A stretch of 64,000 nucleotides of DNA from Symbiodinium natans (GCA_905221605.1 CAJNDS010002827.1:149235-213234); one strand, 5' to 3'; counted from the stretch's first letter, positions 20,772 through 30,952 are shown. Notes: a model not told the origin generated them from the letters alone. Translations and numbers: made by a program.

Positions 20772-21980
20772 CTGTCTGCCCATAATGCCGCGAGCTGCGC
20801 TTGAATCTGTGAACAAATGCATGGACACATCGGTGCGTAAGATGTGTTGAAGGGCACTACGAAGGAAGACGCCGTCGCATGTTGCGCTCACGCATGCAAT
20901 ATATTCACTTTCACCACTGCTTAGGCTTACGCAGCTTTGGCTTCTTGAAAATGTATGAGTATGAACCACCATGCTGTCAAGGGCAATGCATCCTGCACTG
21001 GTGCTCTTTCTTGTCGATCGGTTCCCTGACCAATCAGCATCAGCGAACACCTGTAAAGTGTGAGTGTCATCACGGACGATTAGGCCAATGCCTTTGCCCT
21101 CAGTCCGAAGGCAAGTGATGTGATTCTCGTGGAAGAACATATAGTTCACCAGATGCCTTAGGCATCGCCATGCCCCTTTGTTGGGCTTCCCACACATGCT
21201 GCTTAGCGTCTTTCTGCCAAACTAAATCGCTGGACACATACAGAAGTACCCCGATGCACTTTCTGTAGATCCCTGACCTGACATCGTCAAGGGGTGCCAG
21301 CTGTGTCCACAGCGGAAGGATTCCGCCTGTGGGCAAGGGACTGTCCTTAGGACGTTGCGCACAAACACCGAGCAACACAGCAAGACCTTCTACATGCTTC
21401 GGGTTGGGCATGATGGCGAGCACGTCATTCAATGCCCACTTGTGCTTCCTCTTCAAGAAGTTGATCTAATCAGCAGGCTGCTTCAAGAAGGAAATCGTGC
21501 ATCGGTACTTGGCCTTCACACACCCGCTAAGCCTTTGCATTGTTGGATCGGCTCCAACTGCGAAAAGGTCGTCAACATGGCACAGACTCCCGCCTCACCC
21601 GCCATAGCCCTCATCTGAACTCCCAAGAATGAAGAACAGGGCTGGAGATTCTACAAGCGGTTCAATGGCCAGCTTCTCTATCAAGTATGACTGGAATGCT
21701 TCAAACCAGTCCTTGGCACCTGAACGCTGACCTGGAAGGTTTCTAAGGAGTCTTAGTGCCTTTGCTCACCTCGCACCCAAATGGATACTATGGTGTCCAC
21801 GGCTTGCGGAACCGTGAGGTAGGCATCTGCGACATCTAAGGACAGCGCTGTCCAGTGCTCAGGCTGCCGTGCGGCAAGTGCACGCCAAAGCACTCTCGGG
21901 AGGTGCTGCACGTGATGGAAGTCTAGAAGGTTGTGACGGTTCCTGTACAAGTTGTAGAATTGGCCGGCAACCGCCTGACC
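20772..21980 (-). pseudogene. copia C reverse transcriptase and RNase H
   Basis: Broken minus frames. HWTALSLDVADAYLTVPQAV (21950-21753) has the first RT Asp. A CHVDDLFAVG box lies near 21570. NPKHVEGLAVLLGV to RKCIGVLLYVSSDLV follow at 21456-21100. RNase H at 21197-20772 has FADADWSGNRSTRKSTSAGC, CVSLSSGESEYIACVSAT and LHLFTDSSAARGIMG. It ends at GRLRHISG where unrelated sequence begins, so the last RNase H Asp is lost. Confidence 0.75.
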
Positions 21981-22142
21981 GAATACCTAGTGGTAGACGC
22001 TCGGGCGTTGCAGGAATGCCTTCAGCAGGCAATCTCACAGAAGAAGGGGCAAGTGCAATGTCATGTGGATTGTCCACGACATCTTCATTCTCAGTTGGTG
22101 GGTCGCCGGCTGCAACCTCACTCCCACTGCCCGGACCTTCCC

Positions 22143-23473
22143 CTATAACAGGCTTTGGTTGAAGTTGATTTCGGCTTGCTCCGCGTGTGACACATGCTTG
22201 TCAGGTGTGTCTCGCAGTGCTGTCACAAGGATGGGATCATACTCACATGTGGTGCGTCGGACAGATCTAGCAGCAACCGCAAGACGACCCGATGAAGTGC
22301 AAACAAGGTGACAATCAGAAACATCTGATTTGCCCAGCCACATGGCCCGAAGCCACCGTGGTTTGCCCTTTGTGGCAGTGTTCACGCGTGCCAGGACGCA
22401 CTCTGCGAAACGGACAAGTTTGCCTCCATATGGGGACGCATGCACTCTCTCCCACGGCGTTAGGTTTTGCGTGACACCAAACGCTGGAGAGTCCAGCTGG
22501 CGTGGCGCCAGCACCAGTGATGCAGCGGGTCGAACGTCTTGAGGGATTTTCAATCGATCCTCAAGCTCAGCCAACATGGTCCCTGTTAGCTGTCGGATGC
22601 GTTCGATGGCACCCTCAGCGTGGTTGCCTTGGTGCTCTCCAACAGGGTTTGTTCGATATGAGTTTCCATACCGATATGGTGCCTGAGGGCCTGGACAGCA
22701 TTTGCAAGTGCAGCGCATGACGCCTCGGGGTCAGCACGCAAGGTGATTTTCCTGTGTCCAAGGTACGACAGCAGCTTGGTCAGTTCAACTGCCATGTCGT
22801 TGCGACAAGCGGTCCTGCCCTTGTTTGGCACCGGCCACGCTTGCAACCACTTGGTCTGCGTATCGTGCGCAACCAAGCAACACAGCTTTTCACCCCCATC
22901 AACGTTGCTGGTGTATGCAAAATCGAAGCAAAGGACGGAACTTGACCGGCGGTCGTCAACCTTGACCTCACGCCTGTCCGACCTTGCACGAAAAGCTACG
23001 CAGCGCGCACACCACTCCTTGTAAGGTGTGTGAGTAAGGCAGCGCTGACGGTATACATCATCACTCGGTGCAGTGACATGCTTTTGCTCCACCGGCACTC
23101 GCTCCTTGCTGCTGCTGACTGGCCTGATGGGCAGCAACCAAGTCCTGACGAGTCAAATGATCTCGGATACGCTTCACACAGTGGACTTACCACCAGAACG
23201 ACCAAGCCAGAGCGACTGGGCACCTTGCCTCAAAACAGCAAGAGTCGAATCAAGGCTCAATGACACACCGTCAACGACGAGTGTCCCATCGTCATCTGCT
23301 GCGACCTCGTCACGCAGGGCTGCATCAACTTGCAGCTCGGCCCCTTGGTCGGGCGCGGCTGCCGCATGCTGTTGTGGCTCAGCCTGATCCATGTCATCAG
23401 GTTCTTCAGGAGGTGGTGGCAACACATTGGGTCTACTTGACTCGGCTGAGTCACTCGCAACAACCAACCCAAG
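22143..23473 (-). pseudogene. copia C integrase with Pro/Asp/Gln-rich N-terminal linker
   Basis: The linker (SSRPNVLPPPPEEPDDMDQA) leads to the HHCC finger (RQRCLTHTPYKEWCARCVAF) and core: SVLCFDFAYTSNVDGGEK (Asp), KITLRADPEASCAALANA (Asp), then in a second frame GEHQGNHAEGAIERIRQ (Glu). TPWERVHASPYGGKLVRFAE and the following segment form the C-terminal region. A frameshift at about 22650 separates the second Asp from the Glu. Confidence 0.75.
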
Positions 23474-23475
23474 CT

Positions 23476-23685
23476 CTTACCGCTTGTTCCAAACTGGGTT
23501 TGAACCCAAAAGCCCAAAGCAAAACCTGAAGAATCGCAGAGCACATACAGAAGCTGCGTGTCCCACACATTTTTCATCAGTGGGCGAGTCAATGATCGCA
23601 TTCTCGCATGTGCCGGTGCACACACCACGGTGCACATACATTGCACATGTGTCTCACCATACCCTATAGAACCTCAAGCCCCCTT
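23476..23685 (-). repeat. element B split direct repeat B2
   Basis: 210 bp, identical to 24006-24215, including the palindrome TGGGTTTGAACCCA. It marks the 3' end of element B. Confidence 0.9.
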
Positions 23686-23797
23686 TGAGGGCGAGGCAAC
23701 TGTACATGCAACACTAGTGTGAATGCCGATAGCATACAGGGAGTTGAAGCCGCATCAGCGGGCCCTGTTTTGTCATGCCCTGGGTGGGCCGGGTGGG

Positions 23798-24006
23798 TCA
23801 AAATTTTTGCACTGAGCTGTGGAGCCAGCGCTGCAAACACAGATCTCCAGCAAGCGAAGTTCCGCAAATTGCTGTTCGTAAAATCAAGCATGACAAGCAA
23901 CAGAAACCTTTTGGGTTGCAAACCACGAACAAACGGCCCACACCGTTTTTCGAAGAGCCGATATGGAAGCAAGCGGTAAAACACCATTCGCTCGCGAACA
24001 GTAAGC
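23798..24006 (-). repeat. element B split direct repeat A2
   Basis: 209 bp, identical without indels to A1 at 53301-53509. It lies between B1 and B2 and is separated from B2 by a 112-bp spacer. Confidence 0.9.
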
Positions 24007-24215
24007 TTACCGCTTGTTCCAAACTGGGTTTGAACCCAAAAGCCCAAAGCAAAACCTGAAGAATCGCAGAGCACATACAGAAGCTGCGTGTCCCACACAT
24101 TTTTCATCAGTGGGCGAGTCAATGATCGCATTCTCGCATGTGCCGGTGCACACACCACGGTGCACATACATTGCACATGTGTCTCACCATACCCTATAGA
24201 ACCTCAAGCCCCCTT
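24006..24215 (-). repeat. element B split direct repeat B1
   Basis: 210 bp, identical to B2. Its inner edge contains the stop codon (24204-24206) of the displaced RNase H frame. Confidence 0.9.
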
Positions 24216-24312
24216 CTTAGCCGAAAGACCAAGGCAGATGGCATCCAGGTGCTCGGACACATCGGAACACGGAACACTTGTGCCACCCCACAGCAATTGC
24301 TGGGTCACCAGT
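24204..24312 (-). CDS. displaced C-terminal end of element B RNase H
   Basis: After the 15-bp target duplication the minus strand stays open for about 35 codons (LVTQQLLWGGTSVPCSDVSE, then HLDAICLGLSAKKGA) before TGA at 24204-24206. Joined to 36347-38562 it restores an RNase H end equal in length and layout to the RNase H of element A (ends SRLEELAKRIFELKRA). It was separated by the LINE insertion. Confidence 0.75.
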
Positions 24313-24327
24313 CTTGACGGGTGGTCT
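24313..24327. repeat. LINE target-site duplication, 3' copy
   Basis: CTTGACGGGTGGTCT, identical to 36332-36346; flanking bases differ on both sides. Confidence 0.85.
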
Positions 24328-24345
24328 TTTTTCATTCTAACGCGT

Positions 24346-24360
24346 TCACTGAGTCAGTGA
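24346..24360 (-). other. perfect palindrome at the LINE 3' end
   Basis: TCACTGAGTCAGTGA, a 7-bp perfect stem around one G, lies 13 nt before the short A-tail. LINE RTs often recognise 3' UTR structure, so it may be a recognition hairpin; this is inference. Confidence 0.5.
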
Positions 24361-24438
24361 TTCGGCGGGCGCAACACACACAGTTGGTGTGGCCATTATG
24401 GCGCGCCGGACACCTACCGCCGTCCATGGCGGCGCGGA

Positions 24439-27400
24439 CTATTGCCGCGAAAAGAAAAGTATGTACCAGTTGCGATTTATATGCTGTACATCCCTAGCCG
24501 TGGCGTTGAATGGCATCCTACCATCATCTACCATCTGTAGGGCCGAAGTTGCGGCTCCTTTGTCAAAGGCCTCAGCAATCGTCTCCACCTCAGAAGAAGA
24601 ACTGCTCTGTGGTTTGAGACAGAAGCATCTATAGTGCCCAGTGTGTGGGGTGTCCCCTGTGTGTACAACTCCAGAGATGAGCCGATATTCGCTCGTGCTG
24701 AGTTGTTGGGTATGTCCGTCTTTGAAAAAGGGAACTCTGATGACTGGATTGATGGTGACCGGGCTGCGGACCTTCTTAATACGACCACCCTTTTCCTGAA
24801 AACGTAGAAGCTGTATACTGAGTATCACGGGAACGTCAGCCAGTGCGGTCACATATTCCTCGTTGCGAGGTCCCGGCTGTACGCTCCAGGAGTTCAGCGC
24901 CAGCTGTGTCGTGGTCTGACCTGTGCATGGTAGAGGGATCAGAGGCACCGCCGTGTTCCAAGCCCGGACTGTGGCCGGCTCCCGTTCACTAACTCCGGAA
25001 ACCCTGGACTCCCATCTGCCCAGCAAGATCCTAGGGACCCCGTCCTTTGTTAGATGTTGCAGAAGTTCTGCAGCATCATGCTGCTGGTGGAGGTCACGCC
25101 AGCCTTGCAGAAGCTGCATGCAGTCCTTTCTCCTGCTTAGTTGCTGGGGCTTGACACATTTGGTCAGCGCATTAAGCATGGGGCGTAGACATCCAAAGCC
25201 CGCTTTGTCCGGCGGCCTGACTTGACCAAACAGGTGCAGCAGTGCTTGGATCATGGAGTTGAGGTAGCAAAGGTTGGATGGGTTTTCAAGCACACAATGC
25301 TGATGTTGCATAGGGCATGGTGCATCAGTGACTTTTTCCCCCTGGCCCTCTGCCTTCTCCTGGCTATGGGATTTAGCGTCCGCCCCCTGTGCTGGCTGAC
25401 CTGTCCCCTTCAGCCATTCCCCTATGCTCCGTGATCTCCTTGAACCAGGACCACTGTCGCTAGGCTTGGTGGGGATGTTGGGGCCGTGAGGCGGCTTCCC
25501 GGGGTAAATATTCTTTGCAAGATCACGGTGCAACACACCCTCAGGCAGACACTCCAAACCCAACTTGCCCTTACTAGTAAAAATACTTTGGCAAGAAGGC
25601 TTCATTGCCGTCTTGTCGCGTCGATGGCCCGCTGTAGGTCCTCTGGAAGTGGCTTGTGGCTTCTTTCCGGGCGGATCCTGGCTCCTATGAGCGCGGTGGC
25701 CGCTGTCTCCGTGAGAGCATGGAGTGCCTTGTTGATGTTGGGCCGTGCATCGGCGTCCAGGGAGACTGTCAGCACGAACGTCGTGGCTCCTGGCCTGTCC
25801 TCCTTGACTCCGCCTAGAGCATGGAAGCGCTGGATGACGTTGGGCTTGACGGCCTCTCGCATCAGCAGTTGAACTGCCTCCTTTGCATCCTGATGAGAGA
25901 GCAGGTTGCCCTCTCGGGGCTCCTGGAGTTTCTTGTCCGGATTCCATCTCGTGTACGACCACGCCATTGGTTCTGCTACGAGCATCTTCCTCTGAATGAG
26001 TGGCGCCTGTGCCGCCTTGTCTCCCTCCATCTTCGCAAGCCGAGCTTGCAGCTCCAGCAGGAGCGATCCCAGGAGAGCCTGGCGAAGGCTGCAGGTGCAC
26101 TTGTTCTGCTCTCGGCTCTCCTTCCAGGTGGCCGTGGTCTTGACCAGCTGAGGTATGATGCCCATCGCTCCAGAGTCCATCCAGAGGACCCAACTTCTGT
26201 CGGCCTCCAGTAGTTGCAGCGCCATGGCGTGCTGGCTGACATACTTGGTTAGAACTTGCACTTGCTTTGCCAGCTGCTGGTTTGGGGCCGGGATCGGCTC
26301 CCTTTTTGCTTTGCCTGGGCCTTTGCCCTCCCTGCGACGGAATTTCCGCCCCTCGCCGTTCTCCTCCTCGGTCGGCCTGTCCCTCATTATGAGTTCCATC
26401 GGGCTGTGCTGCCCCCACATGTTCGCCACTTCCTGCAGTGCTTGGTCGTCCATGGCGCGACAGAAATGCGATTTGCAAGAGTGGCAGGCACTTTTGAGCG
26501 TGAACCCTCGGGGTTTTGTGGTAGGTTACTCCGCAATGCCGGCATGGTCTAGCTAGCGGTAAACCGTGTACCAGCTCTGCAAATCCCTCAGCTCGCTTCC
26601 AGGCCTCCTTGTGCTGGTTGGCACAGTGTCGCCTCCAGTCCTGTTGATTCGTCAATCGCTGAAGGCAAAGTCCACAGTGCCGTGTCAGCATGTCAATGAC
26701 CTCGCTGTCTCCTGCCTCCATTTTGCCCTGCCTGTGCACGTCGGGGTTGAGTTGCCTGGCAAGGAACTCATCAGTGATGCAAGTTCTCACATCCCTGGCG
26801 ACGGGGGCCGTGTCCGGCGCCCCAACCTTATGCCATGCTGTGGCTAAGGCTGTTTGGAAAATAACCGTGCAGCTCCGAGTGTGCCTGTCGGGTTGGTACA
26901 CCATGACCTCACAAAGGTCGCAGACACTGTCACGGGTGAGGTGAGATTTATACATCGCACACTCAGTGTCCAGGTTGCCAATACTTGCATGCCATATGTG
27001 TGAGTGCATTCTCTTGATGTGCTCCTTAACCGAGCCTCCCTTAGCGATCCATTGTCCGCAGAAGCCACAGTGCTGGATGAGACTCCTAGCGTGATCTCTG
27101 ACGATCTGCAGCTTAGAGTCCGACTGCAGTAGTTGCTTCGCCACTTCAGGTCTACGCAGCAACGGGATCGTCGGCTCCTTCTGGGCAGGCTGTACCGGTT
27201 GTTGCCGAGCGATGGTGCTCGAGGGATGGGTGTCTTCATGTATGCGTGGGTCCCTGTCTGATTGACCCCTAGGGGGGGTAGCGATGTCCTGCTGTTCGGC
27301 CTCCCGAGTGGGGCCGGGTGGCATCTGCCAGCCACAAACGTTGTTGAGGATGTGATTCCTCAGCGCGTCCCATGAACCCGTCCTAAGACCACAATGAATG

Positions 27401-29613
27401 CACTGTGGCATGCCACCAGCAGAGTGATCCTGTTGTTGATACATGTCATCATCATGCCGGCGCGAGCTCACATACACCTTGTGGACCCTCCCCCTGTGCT
27501 GTCTCATTGTTTTGTTTGATGGGAAGTACACTCCGCAGACTGGGCAGGCCACCGGCTGCGATTGTTGCGCGGGCACCGGGATCAGCCTGGAGTCGGGCTC
27601 CGCATCGATGTTTTCTGTGTGGAAGATGAGGTATTGCTGTAGCATACTTTCCCAATACTGGAGAGTTTGTGGCTGGTTGATGATGCTCGCTTCTGCAACC
27701 CGAAGCTTATCAAGTTTATGCCGAATCCGTTGCACAGTGGCATCTATAGGATCCTGAACCCCTAATCTTTGCCGAAGTTGCTTGTTAGTCTCATGCGAGA
27801 TGTGGGCAGGTGAGTCCGCAACGGCTCTTAGTTGACGATAGAACCAACCCCTGAGGAGTGCCACCGCCTTGGCAGAGGGCGCGAAAGCGATGAGGCCAAA
27901 TGTAGCACTCGATGCAGCACAGGCCTGCCAGATGCGTACTCTATGCGCTAGGCCGAAGACTTTCCTGGACCTGGTCGCCTTTTTGATTTTGCCAGTTCTC
28001 TTGTTAGCTTCAGCAATACGGTAGCCTACCACTTTGTGCGCTTCCGTTTGGAGGGAAAGGTGCGTCCCTAGGTATGTAGTGTAGCAGGCAATGGGGATTA
28101 GCGCCTCGCTCCCATCAGGGTGTCGCGCCCGCCACCATTTTTTCCCGTCCTTATACACTACATAGTCCTTGAGCGCACGTCTGGCCCCAGGTCCGCAAAC
28201 TTTTAGGAGCAGGACTGTTTTGGTAAGGTTAACCAAAAGCCCCATGTCCTGCATGACCCCCAGAAGTTTGTTAATGAAACTGCTAAGTTGGGCAATGTCC
28301 GTGGAGTTTTCAATGAGCCATTGCACTAAGGTATCGTCGGCAAAAGTGGTTGCTTGTCTGTGGGGGCCTGAGAGGGCATCCCCCAGCCGCTCCAGCAAAA
28401 GGGTCGATATTGCCACCCAAAGCATGGGGGCGATCTTACATCCTTGGCGGATGCCTCGCGTTGTACCCACTGTGCTTTGTTCCTGATCACTGATGATGTG
28501 ATACCGTGATGTGTCTAGGAGGGAGATAATCTCGGCCGTCATGCTTTCTCCCGCACCAAGGTCTTTTAGCGACTGGGCTAGTGCTTGACGGTTAACTCTG
28601 TCAAATGCCTGTTTGAGGTCAAGGCTGAGGATGGCTCCCCCGACGCAGAGTTTTGTGTTGTCCGGATTTTCCTCCCTGTCCCTTTGGGCGAATTTGCTGC
28701 TGTTTCCTCGTCCGTAACACCTTTTGAAGTTGTCAATCCACACCTGCACTCTAGCCAAGGCATCGTACAAATCCCTCCCCGGCTGATAGGCAAACTGCGG
28801 CACCCTGCGCAGCTGGGGCCGAATCAGCTCATAGAGTCTGATTTTGAGAAGCCCTGCAAGGGCTTTGGCATCAGGAGACATGAGGCCTATTGGCCTGAGC
28901 GATGAGGGCTCGCATGGATCTTTGCCCGGCTTTGGGAGCCAGACTATCCACGCGTCGGTCCACTGAAGAGGGAGTGTTATCCCTGGTTGGTGAGAATGCT
29001 GGTCAAAAGCCATCTTCAGCAGCCTCGCAACCTGTGGGGCCGCTAATCGCCATGCAGAAGCAGGAGCTACTCCTGGAGGGACGGCTTTCCCAATCTTGAT
29101 GGACTTCAGCTGCGATTCAATTTCCTCAACCGTGAAAACTAAGTTAAGACCTTGCTCCTCCCTAGCCGGCTGCTCTGTGTCCGGAGCGAAAAGATCTTCG
29201 CTATAGCTCACCAGGGCTTCGTGCTCCTGTTGGAGAGTGAGGAGTCGGCCGCTTGGGTCCTTAATCATGACCCGTTGTCTAGGTTGCCAGGGTGCTAATC
29301 TCCGAACAACCTGATACACGGTTCGTTGGTCCCCGTTATCAGCTGCCTGCTCAGCCTTTTGGAGTAGTTGGAGGATGTCTTCGCGCTTCTTTTCCTTGCA
29401 TTGTTTCTCAGCAATTTTGACTTGCTTCCGCAGGGCAACCGTAGCTTTCCATCCCCGAAAGAGTCTGGATAGGAAGTACCACCAGGGGTTGTTTTCCAGG
29501 TTTTCCCTTTCCGGCTCCCTTGGGGGCCGTACGGTGACGTACTCGGCCTCCCTTCGCTTCTGCCATAAGTGCTGCACAATGGGGTTGGGTGGAGGGTTGG
29601 GTTTCCTCTCCAA
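24439..29613 (-). CDS. LINE polyprotein: reverse transcriptase, six zinc fingers, C-terminal ubiquitin-specific protease
   Basis: 1724 codons; the nominal start is TTG, so it is probably reached from the endonuclease frame. RT (about 160-620): WIVWLPKPGK, ILSLDLKQAFDRV (331-340), GIRQGCKIAP (387-396), TTFADDTLVQW (FADD 424-427). C2H2/C2HC fingers follow: CPVCGVYFPSNKTMRQH, CIHCGLRTGSWDALRNH, CGFCGQWIAKGGSVKEH, CDLCEVMVYQPDRHTRSC, CGLCLQRLTNQQDWRRH, CRHCGVTYHKTPRVH. Residues ~1440-1724 match peptidase family C19: Cys box ENPSNLCYLNSMIQALLH (Cys1449), QQHDAAELLQHL, ILSIQLLRF, His box ISGVVHTGDTPHTGHY (His1660), final WYILFFSR. Between fingers and USP this frame is R/G/Q-rich, and the real coding probably switches to 26453-25602. 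Confidence 0.85.
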   Translation of the reverse strand: MERKPNPPPNPIVQHLWQKRREAEYVTVRPPREPERENLENNPWWYFLSRLFRGWKATVALRKQVKIAEKQCKEKKREDILQLLQKAEQAADNGDQRTVYQVVRRLAPWQPRQRVMIKDPSGRLLTLQQEHEALVSYSEDLFAPDTEQPAREEQGLNLVFTVEEIESQLKSIKIGKAVPPGVAPASAWRLAAPQVARLLKMAFDQHSHQPGITLPLQWTDAWIVWLPKPGKDPCEPSSLRPIGLMSPDAKALAGLLKIRLYELIRPQLRRVPQFAYQPGRDLYDALARVQVWIDNFKRCYGRGNSSKFAQRDREENPDNTKLCVGGAILSLDLKQAFDRVNRQALAQSLKDLGAGESMTAEIISLLDTSRYHIISDQEQSTVGTTRGIRQGCKIAPMLWVAISTLLLERLGDALSGPHRQATTFADDTLVQWLIENSTDIAQLSSFINKLLGVMQDMGLLVNLTKTVLLLKVCGPGARRALKDYVVYKDGKKWWRARHPDGSEALIPIACYTTYLGTHLSLQTEAHKVVGYRIAEANKRTGKIKKATRSRKVFGLAHRVRIWQACAASSATFGLIAFAPSAKAVALLRGWFYRQLRAVADSPAHISHETNKQLRQRLGVQDPIDATVQRIRHKLDKLRVAEASIINQPQTLQYWESMLQQYLIFHTENIDAEPDSRLIPVPAQQSQPVACPVCGVYFPSNKTMRQHRGRVHKVYVSSRRHDDDMYQQQDHSAGGMPQCIHCGLRTGSWDALRNHILNNVCGWQMPPGPTREAEQQDIATPPRGQSDRDPRIHEDTHPSSTIARQQPVQPAQKEPTIPLLRRPEVAKQLLQSDSKLQIVRDHARSLIQHCGFCGQWIAKGGSVKEHIKRMHSHIWHASIGNLDTECAMYKSHLTRDSVCDLCEVMVYQPDRHTRSCTVIFQTALATAWHKVGAPDTAPVARDVRTCITDEFLARQLNPDVHRQGKMEAGDSEVIDMLTRHCGLCLQRLTNQQDWRRHCANQHKEAWKRAEGFAELVHGLPLARPCRHCGVTYHKTPRVHAQKCLPLLQIAFLSRHGRPSTAGSGEHVGAAQPDGTHNEGQADRGGERRGAEIPSQGGQRPRQSKKGADPGPKPAAGKASASSNQVCQPARHGAATTGGRQKLGPLDGLWSDGHHTSAGQDHGHLEGEPRAEQVHLQPSPGSPGIAPAGAASSACEDGGRQGGTGATHSEEDARSRTNGVVVHEMESGQETPGAPRGQPALSSGCKGGSSTADARGRQAQRHPALPCSRRSQGGQARSHDVRADSLPGRRCTAQHQQGTPCSHGDSGHRAHRSQDPPGKKPQATSRGPTAGHRRDKTAMKPSCQSIFTSKGKLGLECLPEGVLHRDLAKNIYPGKPPHGPNIPTKPSDSGPGSRRSRSIGEWLKGTGQPAQGADAKSHSQEKAEGQGEKVTDAPCPMQHQHCVLENPSNLCYLNSMIQALLHLFGQVRPPDKAGFGCLRPMLNALTKCVKPQQLSRRKDCMQLLQGWRDLHQQHDAAELLQHLTKDGVPRILLGRWESRVSGVSEREPATVRAWNTAVPLIPLPCTGQTTTQLALNSWSVQPGPRNEEYVTALADVPVILSIQLLRFQEKGGRIKKVRSPVTINPVIRVPFFKDGHTQQLSTSEYRLISGVVHTGDTPHTGHYRCFCLKPQSSSSSEVETIAEAFDKGAATSALQMVDDGRMPFNATARDVQHINRNWYILFFSRQ
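25602..26453 (-). CDS. LINE polyprotein segment in the alternative frame, between zinc fingers and USP
   Basis: 283 open codons with ordinary protein composition (QALQEVANMWGQHSPMELIM, LAKQVQVLTKYVSQHAMALQ, MAWSYTRWNPDKKLQEPREG, ALHALTETAATALIGARIRP), while the frame of the long ORF here is low complexity. The zinc-finger frame can pass into it at about 26460, and the USP frame resumes at about 25600. Either two compensating indels or two frameshifts are needed. No known domain is recognised. Confidence 0.55.
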   Translation of the reverse strand: MDDQALQEVANMWGQHSPMELIMRDRPTEEENGEGRKFRRREGKGPGKAKREPIPAPNQQLAKQVQVLTKYVSQHAMALQLLEADRSWVLWMDSGAMGIIPQLVKTTATWKESREQNKCTCSLRQALLGSLLLELQARLAKMEGDKAAQAPLIQRKMLVAEPMAWSYTRWNPDKKLQEPREGNLLSHQDAKEAVQLLMREAVKPNVIQRFHALGGVKEDRPGATTFVLTVSLDADARPNINKALHALTETAATALIGARIRPERSHKPLPEDLQRAIDATRRQ

Positions 29614-29635
29614 TGGGTAGTGGTTCTGACAAGTG

Positions 29636-30952
29636 TCAAGAAGGGTGGAGTTGATGTTGGCTGGGGTGGGGTCCGTGAGGGCATTGAGGGCTGTCGCAAG
29701 GGCAAGCTGCAGGGTATGTGCCCCCCTCCTCCCGATTACGTATCTCGTGATCCAGTTTGCGCCTGTCCAGCTGGGGGTTCATGGATCTTTTGGGGAGCAT
29801 GTGATGGTTCATGAGACGGATGGTTGTGTGAAGCGCCAGGTGACCGACGTGCCGTCTCCAGTTGCCAATTGGTGGGGCTGTCACTTTGACATTCTTGGCT
29901 TCCCAATCAGCAGATATGGCTCTGGTCAGGATGAAGTCGATTTGGCTCTTTCCCGCCCCCCGCCCCCCCGTTAAATTATACTGGGTAGGCGTGGCTGGAC
30001 CGCGCCATGTGTTAAGGGCAACCAGACCGAGATTATCCAGGAACGTGTTGAGGTCCCCGGGGTCCAGTGCGTCTGCCCCGACATGGAATGGGGTCTGGCA
30101 GGTTGAACGACCGACTAATGGAGCATGTGGAGTGACTTCAGCCTGGAAATCCCCCACCACAACCACCGTGTTGCGCATGGAGAGGCCCCTAACACAACCA
30201 CTTAGTTTTTCAAGGAGTTTAGCCCGCTTTTCCCGCAGGACTTCGGGGCGTTGTGCAAAATTATGTGGGTGCTGATAGCAATTAACCAATTCGACCCTCC
30301 CTTGTGCTGTCGAGATCTGTGTGCGCAGGACTCTACCTGGAATCACCTCCTCATGCCGGATGTGTGTTGCTTGGTGTCTCGGATGCACCAAGGTGAGAAC
30401 ACCATCAGCTCTGGCAGCTGTTCCTGAGTGTACCGCAAACCATCCTTCCAGTTTGTATGTGGAGCTTGTGCTAAGGTGCGTCTCCTGCAGGCATATGAAG
30501 TCGTATTTGGTACTTTGCTGTTTGAGCAGCTCTCGGAGTTCTTGCCACATGAGGACCGATAGAGCTCCGACGTTCAAGGACAGGACATGAATCCTTGCGA
30601 TCCCGTGTCTACCTCCCCGCGCGCCTCTTCTCTTATACTGATCCAGCGGCACTCTCTGCGCTGCTCGCACCTGAACATCAGGAAGTTGTGACCGCGTGCA
30701 CCATTTCCCTCGGTACCAAGCCCCTCCCTGCACTTCTTGGATCCCGGTAGGGTGTGCGCATGATCGGCAATGTGATCTGTGGCAGGTGCAGACCAAGCTC
30801 CCTGCCCAAGGCATAGGACGCACAGCAGCCTCAGCGCGCGGCTCCATATAGTACAATGTGGCGCTGTTAGTCGATTGTGTCGTGAGTGTCGCGTAAGAGG
30901 TGTCTCTTTGGCTCGATGCATGAAGCTGTGTCTCGCCACGCCTAGGAGACAT
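29636..30952 (-). CDS. LINE apurinic-type (EEP) endonuclease
   Basis: 438 codons from an ATG, preceded by a Cys/His-rich segment (CTCHRSHCRSC). EEP motifs run in order: IHVLSLNVGALS, DFICLQETHLS (Glu ligand), DGVLTLVHP, VELVNCYQHPHN, VVVVGDFQAEV (GDF/N), SQIDFILTRAI and HVGHLALHTTI (terminal His in place of SDH). This enzyme nicks target DNA for target-primed reverse transcription. Its stop lies 23 nt before the RT frame, in a different frame, so the two may be joined by frameshift or reinitiation. Confidence 0.85.
   Translation of the reverse strand: MSPRRGETQLHASSQRDTSYATLTTQSTNSATLYYMEPRAEAAVRPMPWAGSLVCTCHRSHCRSCAHPTGIQEVQGGAWYRGKWCTRSQLPDVQVRAAQRVPLDQYKRRGARGGRHGIARIHVLSLNVGALSVLMWQELRELLKQQSTKYDFICLQETHLSTSSTYKLEGWFAVHSGTAARADGVLTLVHPRHQATHIRHEEVIPGRVLRTQISTAQGRVELVNCYQHPHNFAQRPEVLREKRAKLLEKLSGCVRGLSMRNTVVVVGDFQAEVTPHAPLVGRSTCQTPFHVGADALDPGDLNTFLDNLGLVALNTWRGPATPTQYNLTGGRGAGKSQIDFILTRAISADWEAKNVKVTAPPIGNWRRHVGHLALHTTIRLMNHHMLPKRSMNPQLDRRKLDHEIRNREEGGTYPAACPCDSPQCPHGPHPSQHQLHPS

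Noticed and set aside
23490-23515. tRNA T-arm or tRNA gene at TGGGTTTGAACCCA in the element B repeats
   Set aside because: Only a palindrome; no acceptor, D or anticodon arms can be built around it.
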